Source: Streptomyces sp. NBC_00247 (GTDB lineage Bacteria; Actinomycetota; Actinomycetes; Streptomycetales; Streptomycetaceae). From it: a stretch of 64,000 nucleotides of DNA. The stretch's first letter is position 1, and every line of letters begins with the position of its first letter. Made by a program: the position numbers and the translations under genes. Shown in pieces: positions 15,865-24,385 of this stretch. Under the pieces are notes generated by a model, which was not told the origin of the DNA, did not search any database, and worked only from the letters and a program-made list of their open reading frames with translations. The stretch lies in the NCBI RefSeq assembly GCF_036188265.1, contig NZ_CP108093.1, forward strand, positions 682,001-746,000, given 5' to 3'.

Positions 15865-16968
15865 ATGCGGGGCATGACACCACTACCACGGACGGACACC
15901 ACGGCGGTCGTCGTTCAGGGGCTGGTCAAGCACTTCGGCGGGCAGTCCGGGGTGACCGCTCTCGACGGAGTGGACTTGACCGTCCGGCGCGGGACCGTTC
16001 TCGGGGTGCTCGGACCCAACGGGGCCGGCAAGACGACTCTGGTGCGGATTCTCTCGACACTCGTACGGCCCGACGCCGGCACGGCTTCGGTGGACGGGTT
16101 CGACGTGACGCGCAGTCCTCGGGACGTACGCCGCAGCATCGGTCTCACCGGACAGTACGCGGCGGTCGACGGGAAGCTCTCGGGCCGGGAGAACCTGTAC
16201 CTGATCGGGCGTCTGCTGGACATGTCGCGCACGACCGCGCGGGCACGGGCCGACGAACTGCTGGAGCGGTTCTCGCTGACCGGGGCCTCGGGGCGCCAGG
16301 CGGCGACGTACTCGGGCGGCATGCGGCGGCGGCTCGACCTCGCGGCGAGCGTGATGGGCCGGCCCAGCGTGCTCTTCCTGGACGAGCCGACGACCGGGCT
16401 CGACCCGCGTACCCGCAACGAGGTGTGGGACGAGGTGCGCGGGCTCGCCGGGAACGGCACGACCGTGCTGCTGACGACCCAGTACATGGAGGAGGCCGAA
16501 CGGCTCGCGGACGAGCTCACGGTCATCGACCGAGGACGCGTCATCGCGAGCGGGCCCGTGGAGGAGTTGAAGGCGCGGGTCGGCGGACGTGAGTTGCGCA
16601 TCCGGCCGGAGCGCACCGAGGACCTCGGTGCGATGGCCGCTGCGCTCGTGGCGGCCGGACTGCTGGACGCGGCAGGTCCCGAAAAGGGGGCACCGGCGCC
16701 GGAGGACGCCTCGCCGGAATGCCGGTCGCCCGGGACCCCGGAGAGCGGGCCGGACGGGCCGGGAGGGGTGCTGCGGGTGCCTCTGCGCGGTCCGGAGCAC
16801 CTCAGCGCGCTGGTCGGGGTGCTGGGTGCGCGTGGGTTCGCGCTGGCCGGGCTCGACACCCGGCTGCCGAGTCTGGACGAGGTGTTCCTCACGCTGACCG
16901 GCAAGGACGCCGCCCGTGACGCGCGGGCGGACGAGGCTCTCGGAGTGAACGAGGTGGCTCTCGTATGA
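15865..16968 (+). CDS. ABC-2 type exporter, ATP-binding subunit (DrrA family)
   Basis: The protein has up to 367 residues. Walker A GPNGAGKTT (about residue 51), the signature YSGGMRRRLDLA (about 150), Walker B VLFLDEPTTGLD and the H-loop region LLTTQYMEEAERLAD place it in the daunorubicin-resistance/polyketide-exporter ATPase family. The C-terminal ~100 residues form the family's extra domain and include a Pro/Gly-rich loop (about 270-300) before LPSLDEVFLTLTGKDA. Two close ATGs exist (15865 and 15874); neither has a good ribosome-binding site. The stop overlaps the permease ATG in an ATGA. A promoter element shared with the NRPS cluster suggests that it exports the cluster's product. Confidence 0.9.
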   Translation: MRGMTPLPRTDTTAVVVQGLVKHFGGQSGVTALDGVDLTVRRGTVLGVLGPNGAGKTTLVRILSTLVRPDAGTASVDGFDVTRSPRDVRRSIGLTGQYAAVDGKLSGRENLYLIGRLLDMSRTTARARADELLERFSLTGASGRQAATYSGGMRRRLDLAASVMGRPSVLFLDEPTTGLDPRTRNEVWDEVRGLAGNGTTVLLTTQYMEEAERLADELTVIDRGRVIASGPVEELKARVGGRELRIRPERTEDLGAMAAALVAAGLLDAAGPEKGAPAPEDASPECRSPGTPESGPDGPGGVLRVPLRGPEHLSALVGVLGARGFALAGLDTRLPSLDEVFLTLTGKDAARDARADEALGVNEVALV

Positions 16969-17771
16969 GTGCCGTGGGGGCGCCCGGAAGGGGCGCGAGC
17001 GTGTACGCGCGGAGCGGGATCGGTCATGTGAGCGCGCTGATCAGACGGAATCTGCTGCAGATCAGAGCGGACCCGGACTCCCTGTTCGACGTCCTGCTGA
17101 TGCCGGTGATCTACACCGTGCTGTTCGTGTACGTCTTCGGCGGCGCGGTGGCGGGGAGCCAGGAGGAGTACGTCCAGTACGTGATGCCGGGGCTGATGTC
17201 GATGATGGCGGTCAACATCGCCATGACGGCCGGAACCGGGATCAATTCCGACTTCAGGACGGGGGTCATGGACCGCTTCCGCACGCTGCCGATCCACCGG
17301 GCGGCCGTCCTGACCGCGAAGGTGGTCGTGGAGTGCGGGCGGATGGCGGCCGCCACCGCGGTGCTCCTCGTCATGGCGTTCCTGCTCGGGATGAGGCTGC
17401 CGGGCGGTGTTTCCGGGCTGCTGGGAGCGGTGGGGCTGACGGGGCTGTTCGGGGTGGCGCTTCTGTGGGTGTCGGTTCTGCTGGGGCTGGCGCTGAAGAG
17501 CCCGCAGGCCGTACAAGGGCTGGGGATGGTGGCCGTACTGCCCCTCCAGTTCGGAAGTTCCATCTTCGCTCCCACGTCCACCATGCCGGGCTGGCTGCAC
17601 GCCTTCACCGAAGTCAACCCGCTGTCGAACCTGGCGGACGCCTGCCGGCTGCTGATCGGCACCGGCTCCGCGCCCGCCGGGACGGTCCTGACCACGGTGG
17701 GCTGGTCCGTCGGCGTCATGCTGGTGGTCGTGCCCTGGTCGGTCTCGTTGTTCGGCCGGTCCGGGAGGTGA
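16965..17771 (+). CDS. ABC-2 type exporter, permease subunit (DrrB family)
   Basis: The 268-residue integral membrane protein has about six hydrophobic segments, an N-terminal cytoplasmic region and the ABC2-membrane pattern: RRNLLQIRADPDSLFDVLLMPVIYTVLF, then EEYVQYVMPGLMSMMA and the conserved ALWVSVLLGLALKSPQAVQGLG. It pairs with the DrrA-like ATPase whose stop it overlaps. The homologous pair exports daunorubicin, and many peptide and polyketide clusters carry one as a self-resistance pump. The ribosome-binding site of the next gene lies inside its last codons, so the three genes are one operon. Confidence 0.9.
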   Translation: MSAVGAPGRGASVYARSGIGHVSALIRRNLLQIRADPDSLFDVLLMPVIYTVLFVYVFGGAVAGSQEEYVQYVMPGLMSMMAVNIAMTAGTGINSDFRTGVMDRFRTLPIHRAAVLTAKVVVECGRMAAATAVLLVMAFLLGMRLPGGVSGLLGAVGLTGLFGVALLWVSVLLGLALKSPQAVQGLGMVAVLPLQFGSSIFAPTSTMPGWLHAFTEVNPLSNLADACRLLIGTGSAPAGTVLTTVGWSVGVMLVVVPWSVSLFGRSGR

Positions 17772-17776
17772 GCGCG

Positions 17777-18472
17777 ATGGGCGAAGCCGCGGCGGCCGGG
17801 ACGGAGTCGGCGGCGGACGAGGTGTACTCCGCGTTGACCTCGTTCATCGAGGAGGAGGACTTCGTCTGCCTCGGGGCCCGGGCGGCGCTTCGGCGCGACT
17901 CGATCGAGCACCACCACTACGGCGAACTCGGTTCCGCCGCCGCCGTCACGGCCCAGCTGAAGGATCTCAGCACATTCCTGGAGACGTTCGAGCCGAGCGC
18001 GCGCAGCTTCACCTCGTTCGTCGCCACCTTCGAGGGGCCTGGACCGCTGCTCACCGAGGAGGAGTTCGAGAGCGTGTTGTGGCAGCACCTCCAGGCCCTT
18101 CACGAGCTCGACCGGACCCGGTACGGCTGGAGCGAGGCGTACGACAGCGATCCCACGTCGAAGAACTTCGCGTACTCGGTGAAGAGCCATCCCTTCTTCG
18201 TCGTGGGGCTGCACCCGGGGGCGTCCCGGCCGAGCCGCAGGTTCTCCCGGCCGGCGCTGGTCTTCAACTCGCACGAGCAGTTCAACGCGCTGGGTGTGAA
18301 CTTCTTCAAATTGCGCATGAAGATACGCAAGCGGGAACGCGCCTTCCACGGCTCCGCCAACCCGAGTTTCCTGACGTACCAGGAAGAGGCCCGGCACTAC
18401 GGAGGGCGGATGACGGAGCGGGAGTGGAGCTGCCCGTTCCGAGCCGGGGACGGCCCGGCGGCCCCCGCCTGA
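17777..18472 (+). CDS. YqcI/YcgG family protein (GntA-like haem N-hydroxylase family)
   Basis: The 231-residue protein is recognised from the family's central block, YSVKSHPFFVVGLHPGASRPSRRF, followed by the PALVFNSHEQFNAL stretch, KRERAFHGSANPS and a C-terminal CPF. One member, GntA of guanitoxin biosynthesis, is a haem-dependent enzyme that N-hydroxylates a guanidino group; most others are uncharacterised. The substrate here is unknown. The ATG at 17777 has GGGAGG overlapping the permease stop, so it is co-transcribed with DrrAB. It may act on the exported compound (tailoring or detoxification) or be unrelated. No other guanitoxin gene is present. Confidence 0.8.
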   Translation: MGEAAAAGTESAADEVYSALTSFIEEEDFVCLGARAALRRDSIEHHHYGELGSAAAVTAQLKDLSTFLETFEPSARSFTSFVATFEGPGPLLTEEEFESVLWQHLQALHELDRTRYGWSEAYDSDPTSKNFAYSVKSHPFFVVGLHPGASRPSRRFSRPALVFNSHEQFNALGVNFFKLRMKIRKRERAFHGSANPSFLTYQEEARHYGGRMTEREWSCPFRAGDGPAAPA

Positions 18473-18528
18473 GGGCCGGCCCCCGGCTCGGTCCGCAGAG
18501 CTGTTGCGCAGAGCCGTAAACCACCCTC

Positions 18529-18575
18529 TGTCGGCGCGATTTCGCCACTCCTCCACCGGCGAAATCGCGCCGACA
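18529..18575. terminator. Perfect 18-bp inverted repeat (strong hairpin)
   Basis: TGTCGGCGCGATTTCGCC (18529-18546) and its exact complement (18558-18575) surround an 11-base loop. It follows the exporter/GntA-like operon and precedes the regulator gene by 73 bp. The length and perfect match fit a terminator that insulates the two units. An operator upstream of the regulator is the alternative, since no T-tract follows. Confidence 0.7.
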
Positions 18576-18648
18576 GCCGTACGACACGGCCTCCCGCTAC
18601 CGTCCGCCCACGGATGTCAATCGAGGCCAGACGCTAACGGGGTAGACC

Positions 18649-20577
18649 ATGGAGTTCCGCATCCTCGGACCGGTAGAGGCCCGCCGCGACGGCACGGTTC
18701 TGCCGCTGACCGGGTCCAAGATCCACACGGTGCTGACCGCGCTGCTGCTCGCCAGGGGGCGGGTCGTCTCGGACGGCCGGCTCAGCGAGTTCCTCTGGGG
18801 CTGGTCGCCTCCGACGACGATGAAGGCGCAGATCTACACGTACGTCTCTCGCCTGCGCAAGCAGTTCGACGGCGACGTCGAGATCGCGCGCTGCCAGCCG
18901 GGTTACGCGCTGGCGCCGGGCGACTCCTGGATCGACAGTGTCGAGTACGACCGACTGGACCGGCTGGGCCGCGAGGCCCTGGAGGCGCGGCACTTCGACA
19001 AGGCGAGCACCCTTCTGGCAGCGGCACTGGAGCTCTGGCGGGGCTCCCCCTTCGCCAGCACCAGCGAGTTTCTGTGCGAGTCCGAGGTCCCGCAGTGGGA
19101 GGAGGCGTGGTCGGCCACGCTGTCCTGCCGCATCGAGGCCGATCTGGCACGGGGTCGGCACCATGAGCTGGTCGCCGAACTGACCCGAATGGTGGCCGTC
19201 CACCCCCTCGACGAGCGGCTGCGTGCGCAGCTGATGACCGCCCTGTACCGGGCCTCCCGGCAGGGCGACGCCCTCTCCGTCTATCAGCAGGGCCGCTCGC
19301 TGCTGCGCGAGGAGCTCGGCATCGACCCCGGACCCGCACTCCGCGAGGTTCACCGGCAGGTGCTGGAGGGCAGGGAGTTCGCCTCCCCGGGCAGGACGAG
19401 AGTGGTGGCCGGGAGCACCGGCCCGTACGGCGGGCGCGGCACCACGGGGCCCGCGGGGGCCCGTGCGCCCCTGCCCGCCGTCAGGCCCGTACCCGCCATG
19501 CTGCCGCCCGACGTCACGCACTTCACCGGGCACGCGATGCCCCTCGCCGAGGTGGTGTACGAGCTGCGCGGCACGGCCCGGCCCGCTCATCCGGGCCGGC
19601 GGCACAGGGTCGTGATCACCGGAATGCCCGGGGCGGGCAAGTCCGCGCTGGCGCTGCGCGCCGCCCACCTGCTGCGGGACCAGTTCACCGACGGCCAGCT
19701 GTACGCGGACTTCGGCGGGACGGAGGACTCGCGGCCCGACGCGCAGGGCGTATTGCGGAACTTCCTGCGAGCCCTCGGGACACCCGCGCACGCGCTGCCC
19801 GAATCGGCCGAGGACCGCGTCCAGCTCTACCGGCGGATTCTCGCCGACCGGCGGGTCCTCGTCGTGCTGGACAACGTGGTGGACGCGGCGGAGGTCGCCC
19901 CGCTGCTGCCGACGGGCGCCCGGTCGCGCAGCATCCTGACCTGTCGGGCGCCGGCGGCCCTCGACGGCGCGTTCCGCCTGATCCGGCTGCACCCGCTCGG
20001 CACCGACGAGGCGCTGGCCCTTCTGGCCTCGGGGGCGGGACCCGAACGCGTCGCGGCCGAGGCCAGCGCCGCGGTCTCGCTGGCGGAGCTCTGCGACCAC
20101 TCGCCGCTCGCCCTGCGGATCTGCGCGCTGCGGCTGGCGGAGGACCCGAGGGCCCGGGTGACCGCGCTGCTGTCCCGGCTGCTGCCCGCCCGGCGGCGGC
20201 TGGACGAGCTGAGGCACGGCGGCCTGGACGTCCGGTCCGGCCTGCGTTCCGCTTACGCCGCGCTGCCCGCCTCGTCCGTGAGGACGCTGCGCCGGCTGAC
20301 AGTCCTGGCGGAGAACGACTTCTCGGCGGCGGGCGCCACCGCGGTGCTGCGGACCGACGAGCGGGAGGCCGAGGAGGCCCTGGAGGCTCTGGCGGACGCG
20401 CGGCTGATCGACGTGACGGGGGTCGGGCCCGACCAGCGGCTCATCTACCGACTGCCCTCGCTGGTGCGTCTGTTCGCCCAGGAGCAGCCTCCGGAGCCCG
20501 CCGCGGGGAAACCGTCGGGGCAGCACTGGGAGCAGCCGCCGGTCCGGGAGTGGGGGCGCGCGAAGCCCCAGGGATAG
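18649..20577 (+). CDS. AfsR/SARP-type transcriptional activator with NB-ARC domain
   Basis: The 642-residue protein has an OmpR-type winged-helix DNA-binding domain (residues 1-95, MEFRILGPVEARRDG, SPPTTMKAQIYTYVSRLRKQF). A bacterial transcriptional-activation domain follows to about 245, with SVYQQGRSLLREELGIDPGPALREVH at its end. An NB-ARC-like ATPase runs from about 320, with Walker A GMPGAGKSALAL and the kinase-2 segment RVLVVLDNVVD. It ends after the ARC2/winged-helix region and lacks the C-terminal TPR of full AfsR (about 990 residues). Proteins of this type activate antibiotic clusters by binding heptameric direct repeats near -35. It is the only regulator in the cluster. No TTA codon was seen in it. 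Confidence 0.9.
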   Translation: MEFRILGPVEARRDGTVLPLTGSKIHTVLTALLLARGRVVSDGRLSEFLWGWSPPTTMKAQIYTYVSRLRKQFDGDVEIARCQPGYALAPGDSWIDSVEYDRLDRLGREALEARHFDKASTLLAAALELWRGSPFASTSEFLCESEVPQWEEAWSATLSCRIEADLARGRHHELVAELTRMVAVHPLDERLRAQLMTALYRASRQGDALSVYQQGRSLLREELGIDPGPALREVHRQVLEGREFASPGRTRVVAGSTGPYGGRGTTGPAGARAPLPAVRPVPAMLPPDVTHFTGHAMPLAEVVYELRGTARPAHPGRRHRVVITGMPGAGKSALALRAAHLLRDQFTDGQLYADFGGTEDSRPDAQGVLRNFLRALGTPAHALPESAEDRVQLYRRILADRRVLVVLDNVVDAAEVAPLLPTGARSRSILTCRAPAALDGAFRLIRLHPLGTDEALALLASGAGPERVAAEASAAVSLAELCDHSPLALRICALRLAEDPRARVTALLSRLLPARRRLDELRHGGLDVRSGLRSAYAALPASSVRTLRRLTVLAENDFSAAGATAVLRTDEREAEEALEALADARLIDVTGVGPDQRLIYRLPSLVRLFAQEQPPEPAAGKPSGQHWEQPPVREWGRAKPQG

Positions 20578-20622
20578 GCACCGCGAGGTGCGCGGGATCG
20601 TCGTGCGCTCCCGGCCTCCGGT

Positions 20623-21477
20623 TCAGGCCCCGGGGCCGGGTGGGTGCAGGACGACGGCGCCGGCGTCGTACGTCGCCCCTGGCCTTTCCGGGGCGACGGC
20701 CGGGCGCGCCACCGCCGCGATCCACGGGCCGTCGATCGGCACGTCGTGCACCTGCCACCAGGTGGGGACGTGTCCTCGGTCGTGGAAGGCGATCCGCACG
20801 GGCCCGGGATCCTCGGGACGGACCTCCAGCCGGGTGAGGTCGGCTCCCAGCAGGCCGCTGCCCGCGGCCTTGACGACGGCTTCCTTCCGGGTCCAGCAGC
20901 GCAGGTGCCGCTGAGCGCGGGCGGGCCCGTCGGGAACGCCGAGCACGTGGGCGCGCTCGCGCGCGGTGAGGACCACGTCGGCGAGCCCTTCCGCGTCGAC
21001 CGGGCGGAGCGCCTCCACGTCGATGCCGACCGAGGTGTCCGCGCAGACGGCCAGCATCCCGTATCCCTCGGTGCGGGAGAGGCTGACGGCCAGGGGGTAC
21101 GGGGGGCGCAGCAGGAGCGGCGGGCCGTGCCGCGGTGCCCCACAGGCCGGGCAAGGGCGATTGCCCAGGGAGATGTCCTGGGCGCGCACGTCGAGGAGTC
21201 CGCCGAGTGCCCTCCGTGCGAACGCCCGGGTACGGCCGAACGCGGCGCCGTCCCGGGGCAGGTGGTGGTCGCGTACACGACGGAGTTCGGCCTCGTCGAG
21301 CAGGGCGAGGTCGTCGGCGTCCGGGGTCCCGCCGGTCCGCCGGCCCCAGACATGGATGTCGCCTGTGCGGCGGAGCTCTTCCAGCACCTCCGCGGCGGAG
21401 CGCCGTCCCCCCGGCGCCGTCGCGCCGTCGTTCGTGCGGCCTTCTCCGCCGTCATGCGTGGCGCGGGTGGTCGTCAC
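20623..21477 (-). CDS. 4'-Phosphopantetheinyl transferase (Sfp type)
   Basis: The 284-residue protein should transfer phosphopantetheine from CoA to the carrier domains of the NRPSs. The Sfp signature is complete: the Mg-binding Asp and Glu in SVGIDVEALRP, and W-x-R-KEAVVKAAGSGL (about residue 190). The N-terminal half contains a PCPACGAPRHGPPLL segment, a Cys pair common in actinobacterial members. The start is GTG 21477 and the stop lies 45 bp from the convergent regulator gene. A cluster-borne transferase of this type usually activates all peptidyl carriers of its own assembly line. Confidence 0.92.
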   Translation of the reverse strand: MTTTRATHDGGEGRTNDGATAPGGRRSAAEVLEELRRTGDIHVWGRRTGGTPDADDLALLDEAELRRVRDHHLPRDGAAFGRTRAFARRALGGLLDVRAQDISLGNRPCPACGAPRHGPPLLLRPPYPLAVSLSRTEGYGMLAVCADTSVGIDVEALRPVDAEGLADVVLTARERAHVLGVPDGPARAQRHLRCWTRKEAVVKAAGSGLLGADLTRLEVRPEDPGPVRIAFHDRGHVPTWWQVHDVPIDGPWIAAVARPAVAPERPGATYDAGAVVLHPPGPGA

Positions 21478-21560
21478 TGTGTCCCCTCGGGATTCGAGTG
21501 CTGGTCAGGCTCTCTCCTCTTCCCGGACGCCGTCCGGTCGCGCTCCGTCCTCGCGCCCGG

Positions 21561-22154
21561 TCAGGCCCGCGTTCTGTCACGGTTCGCGCGGTACCGGTAC
21601 CGCAGCGGGCCGACGACCAGCCAGACGACGGTCACGAGGGCGAACTGGGCGACCAGGTTCCAGAGGCCGGACGCCTGAGCGCCCGGGTCCGCGACGGCCG
21701 ACATCAGCAGGGTGAGCGCGGCGGCCACCGCGCAGGCGGTGGCACACCGCAGCCACAGCCTCCATTCGTGCCGTACCCGTTCGGGCCCGGACTCCGGCGG
21801 TTTCGGGGGGGCCGGGGCGCCGGTGGCCCGATGGGCCGACCAGGCGTCGGCTCGGCGGACGATCTCGGGGCCGAAGCCGATCGAGACGCCGAGGTAGACG
21901 GCGGCCAGCCCGTGGGTGGCTCCGGCGGTGCCGCCGGAGCGCAGGTCGGCGACGGAGAAGGCGACGAGCGCGAGGTCGGTGAGCGGCACGCAGAGCAGCA
22001 GCACCGCGCCGAGACGGCCGGCGCGCAGGGCGTACCGGGCGAGGAGCCCGAGTACCAGGAACGCCCAGAAGGCGATCTCGCAGACGACGATCGCGCCGAT
22101 CACCAGCCCGTCGCCCTCCAGGGCGTACGGGACGGCACGGGCGGCTGCACTCAT
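21561..22154 (-). CDS. Integral membrane protein of unknown function
   Basis: The predicted protein has 197 residues. About five hydrophobic helices are visible: IGAIVVCEIAFWAFLVLGLLA, LGAVLLLCVPLTDLALVAFS, an AAVYLGVSIGFG segment, CAVAAALTLLMSAVA and FALVTVVWLVVGPL. Its ATG overlaps the stop of the FabI gene in an ATGA, so it is translated from the same message. It could be an accessory transporter, an immunity protein or a lipid-interacting factor. No family is recognised. Confidence 0.8.
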   Translation of the reverse strand: MSAAARAVPYALEGDGLVIGAIVVCEIAFWAFLVLGLLARYALRAGRLGAVLLLCVPLTDLALVAFSVADLRSGGTAGATHGLAAVYLGVSIGFGPEIVRRADAWSAHRATGAPAPPKPPESGPERVRHEWRLWLRCATACAVAAALTLLMSAVADPGAQASGLWNLVAQFALVTVVWLVVGPLRYRYRANRDRTRA

Positions 22155-22960
22155 GCGGGGGCTCCGGCCGGCGGGCGGATCGCGCCGGGGCGGTCCCCGA
22201 CGGCGTGCGCACCGCCGTCGACGTGGATGATCTCGCCGGTGGTCGCCGGGAACCAGTCGGAGAGCAGGGCCACGCAGGCGCGTGCCACAGGGGCGAAGTG
22301 CTCCGCGTCCCAGCCGAGCGGAGCCCTGGTCGCCCACTCCTCGGCCGCGTCGAATCCGGTCCCGGAGCCGATGTTGACAGCCGCGGTGGTACGCAGAGGG
22401 CCTGCGGCCACCAGATTGACGCGGACTCCGCCGGCTCCGAGGTAGGAGGCGAGGTAGCGGGCGCAGGACTCCAGGCCGGCTTTGGCCACTCCCATCCAGT
22501 CGTACTCCGCCCAGGCGCGGGTGGCGTCGAAGTCGAGACCCACGACGCTGGAGCCTTCGCCGAGCAGGGGCAGGGCGGCACGGGTGAGTGCCTGGAGCGA
22601 GTACGTCGAGACCTGCACCGCCCGGGCGACATCGTCCCACTCGGTGGTCATGAAGTTGCCCCCGAGGGCGCCGGCCGGGGCTCCCGCCACCGAGTGGAGG
22701 ACTCCGTCGAGATGATCGGTGTGATCGCTCAACCGCGCTGCGAGAGAATTGAGTTGGGACTTGTCGGTGACGTCGAGTTCCAGTACCGGCGGCGGTTCGG
22801 GAAGCCTGCGGGCGATCCGTTCGACGAGGCTCATCCGTCCGTACCCGGTGAGGAGCACCGTGGCGCCCTGCTCCTGGGCGAGGCGGGCCGTGTGGAAGGC
22901 GATCGAGTTCTGGGTGAGGACGCCGGTGACGAGTACCGTCTTCCCCTTGAGCAGGTCCAT
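22151..22960 (-). CDS. fabI: Enoyl-[acyl-carrier-protein] reductase (FabI/InhA family), cluster copy
   Basis: The 269-residue short-chain reductase would reduce trans-2-enoyl-ACP with NAD(P)H. It shows the FabI/InhA hallmarks: GKTVLVTGVLTQNSIAF as the coenzyme loop, SVAGAP in place of the classical NNAG, and the catalytic YDWMGVAKAGLES (Tyr-x6-Lys, the InhA spacing), then VNLVAAGPLRT. The ATG at 22960 has the ribosome-binding site GAGGGAAAG. Inside a peptide cluster such a gene has two common explanations: making a special acyl chain, or a resistant substitute for the housekeeping enzyme if the product inhibits FabI. The former is favoured here by the nearby ketosynthase, dehydratase and desaturase. 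Confidence 0.92.
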   Translation of the reverse strand: MDLLKGKTVLVTGVLTQNSIAFHTARLAQEQGATVLLTGYGRMSLVERIARRLPEPPPVLELDVTDKSQLNSLAARLSDHTDHLDGVLHSVAGAPAGALGGNFMTTEWDDVARAVQVSTYSLQALTRAALPLLGEGSSVVGLDFDATRAWAEYDWMGVAKAGLESCARYLASYLGAGGVRVNLVAAGPLRTTAAVNIGSGTGFDAAEEWATRAPLGWDAEHFAPVARACVALLSDWFPATTGEIIHVDGGAHAVGDRPGAIRPPAGAPA

Positions 22961-22978
22961 ATTCTTTCCCTCTCGAAT

Positions 22979-22994
22979 CTACAGGGGGTCTATA
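22979..22994. promoter_or_regulatory. Shared cluster promoter element, copy 2 (fabI / small membrane gene)
   Basis: CTACAGGGGGTCTATA aligns without gaps to the other four copies. It lies 19 bases upstream of the FabI ATG and 109 bases upstream of the divergent small membrane gene. Read toward FabI it begins with TATAGA, which could double as a -10 box. Confidence 0.5.
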
Positions 22995-23103
22995 TTCGGC
23001 CAATATTTGCAAAGATGGCGCCCCGAGGAACCCGGAACGCCATTACGATGCACGCGAGAACATTAGACCAGCTGCTGTCGCGCAGGGAAGAGGAACTGAA
23101 TCA

Positions 23104-23316
23104 ATGCTGTGGATTCTTGATATTGGCGGCGTACTCCTGCTCCTCCAGGGGATCGCTCCCGTCGTCCAGCGGATGAGCGGGAAGGACCCGGAGGAGAGTT
23201 TTTTCATCGTGAACTCGTTTCCCGGAAATGAAGGCCTGGCCAGCGCGATCCTCATTCTGGGCGGAATCGCCCTGCTCAGCGCGGCCGTCCGCGTCCGGCG
23301 CGCCCGCAAAGGCTGA
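23104..23316 (+). CDS. Small two-helix membrane protein
   Basis: The 70-residue protein has two hydrophobic helices, MLWILDIGGVLLLLQGIAPVV and the LASAILILGGIALLSAAVRV segment. A polar loop of about 25 residues (MSGKDPEESFFIVNSFPGNE) joins them and the C-terminus is basic (RRARKG). AGAGGAA precedes the ATG at a good distance. It is transcribed divergently from FabI and converges on the thioesterase gene. Its position inside the cluster suggests an immunity or transport-accessory role, but no family is recognised. Confidence 0.72.
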   Translation: MLWILDIGGVLLLLQGIAPVVQRMSGKDPEESFFIVNSFPGNEGLASAILILGGIALLSAAVRVRRARKG

Positions 23317-23336
23317 ACCGGGCACGGACGGCGTTC

Positions 23337-24125
23337 TCAGCGCAGGGCACGCGCGACCAGCGCGGCGACGGCACCCAGGACCGGCCCCTCGTGTTCCCGG
23401 AGGTAGAAATGACCGCCGTCGAAGACGTGATCGGTACAGGCGCCCGCCGTCAGTTCCCGCCACGCGAAAGCCCCTTCCGCGGTGACCTCGGTGTCGTCGC
23501 GCCCACGGAGGACGGCGATCGGCGCCCGGACCGGGGCGGCGCTCTCCAGGCGGTACTCCTCGACCAGCCGGTAGTCGGCCCTGATCATCGGGAGCAGCAG
23601 CTCCCGCAGGTCGGGGTCGTCCAGGGCGGTCGATCCGGCGGTGGAGAAGCCCCGGATCTCGTCGATGATCTCGTCGTCGGAACGGGGCCGGCGGGCCCCG
23701 TCCGGCCGGGGCTGCGGGGCGGAGCGCCCGGACAGCAGCAGCAGTCGGGGCATCAGGCCTTCGGCCTCGCACCGGCCGGCGACCTCCCACGCCACGTTGG
23801 CGCCCATGCTGTGCCCGAAGAGGATCACGTCCTTGTCGAACAGCGGGCGGACGGCATCGGTGATCCCGTCAGCCAGCTCGGCCATGCGGGACAGGGGCGT
23901 CTCGGCGAAACGGTCCTCGCGGCCGGGGTACTGCACGGCGTGGAAGTCGATCCCGGCCGGCAGCAGGCCGGGCCAGCCCCGGTAGAACCCGGCGGAGCCA
24001 CCGGCGTGCGGCAGGCACACCAGGTTGACCGCGGCCCCGGGGCGCGGCTGCCAGTTGCGCAGCCACCGGGTCCCCGCCTCCTTCGCCGCGGTCCCCCCGG
24101 CGCCGGCGCCGCCGACGGCCCCCAT
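23337..24125 (-). CDS. Type II (editing) thioesterase
   Basis: The 262-residue alpha/beta hydrolase should remove wrong or stalled acyl groups from NRPS carrier domains. The oxyanion/N-terminal motif VCLPHAGGSAGFYRGW, the nucleophile elbow GHSMGANVAWEV, the acid-loop Asp in LRGRDDTEV and the catalytic His in FDGGHFYL are all present. A short Gly/Ala-rich lead of about 15 residues precedes the fold. Its ATG shares one base with the MbtH stop (TGATG), so it is coupled to the NRPS operon and is its last gene. Confidence 0.92.
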   Translation of the reverse strand: MGAVGGAGAGGTAAKEAGTRWLRNWQPRPGAAVNLVCLPHAGGSAGFYRGWPGLLPAGIDFHAVQYPGREDRFAETPLSRMAELADGITDAVRPLFDKDVILFGHSMGANVAWEVAGRCEAEGLMPRLLLLSGRSAPQPRPDGARRPRSDDEIIDEIRGFSTAGSTALDDPDLRELLLPMIRADYRLVEEYRLESAAPVRAPIAVLRGRDDTEVTAEGAFAWRELTAGACTDHVFDGGHFYLREHEGPVLGAVAALVARALR

Positions 24126-24343
24126 CAGTCCTTCGCCCCGGCCATCTCGCGGACCAGGCTCGCGGGCCGCAGGTCGGTCCACTCGCGCTCGACGTAGTCC
24201 AGGGCGTCCTGCCGGGCTCCGGGGCCGAAGACCTGGCTCCAGCCCGCCGGGACGTCGGCGAACGCCGGCCACAGCGAGTGCTGGCCCTCGTCGTTGACCA
24301 GGACGTAGAACTCGGCCTCATTGTCCTCGAAGGGATTCACCAC
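24125..24343 (-). CDS. mbtH: MbtH-like protein
   Basis: The 72-residue protein is a small partner that binds A domains and stabilises or activates them. The family pattern is complete: [24 protein letters not shown], the Trp in VPAGW, and the C-terminal [15 protein letters not shown]. It is encoded directly after NRPS3 (42-bp gap) and before the thioesterase. It may serve any of the seven A domains. Confidence 0.95.
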   Translation of the reverse strand: MVNPFEDNEAEFYVLVNDEGQHSLWPAFADVPAGWSQVFGPGARQDALDYVEREWTDLRPASLVREMAGAKD

Positions 24344-24385
24344 AGCCTCTTCCTTTTCTCCGATTTCCAGCAGGATGCCACAACA

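Noticed and set aside
18620..18648. A copy of the shared element upstream of the AfsR/SARP-type regulator (CTAACGGGGTAGACCA).
   Set aside because: It lacks the conserved ATA end and lies directly at the start codon, so it is probably only the weak ribosome-binding region.
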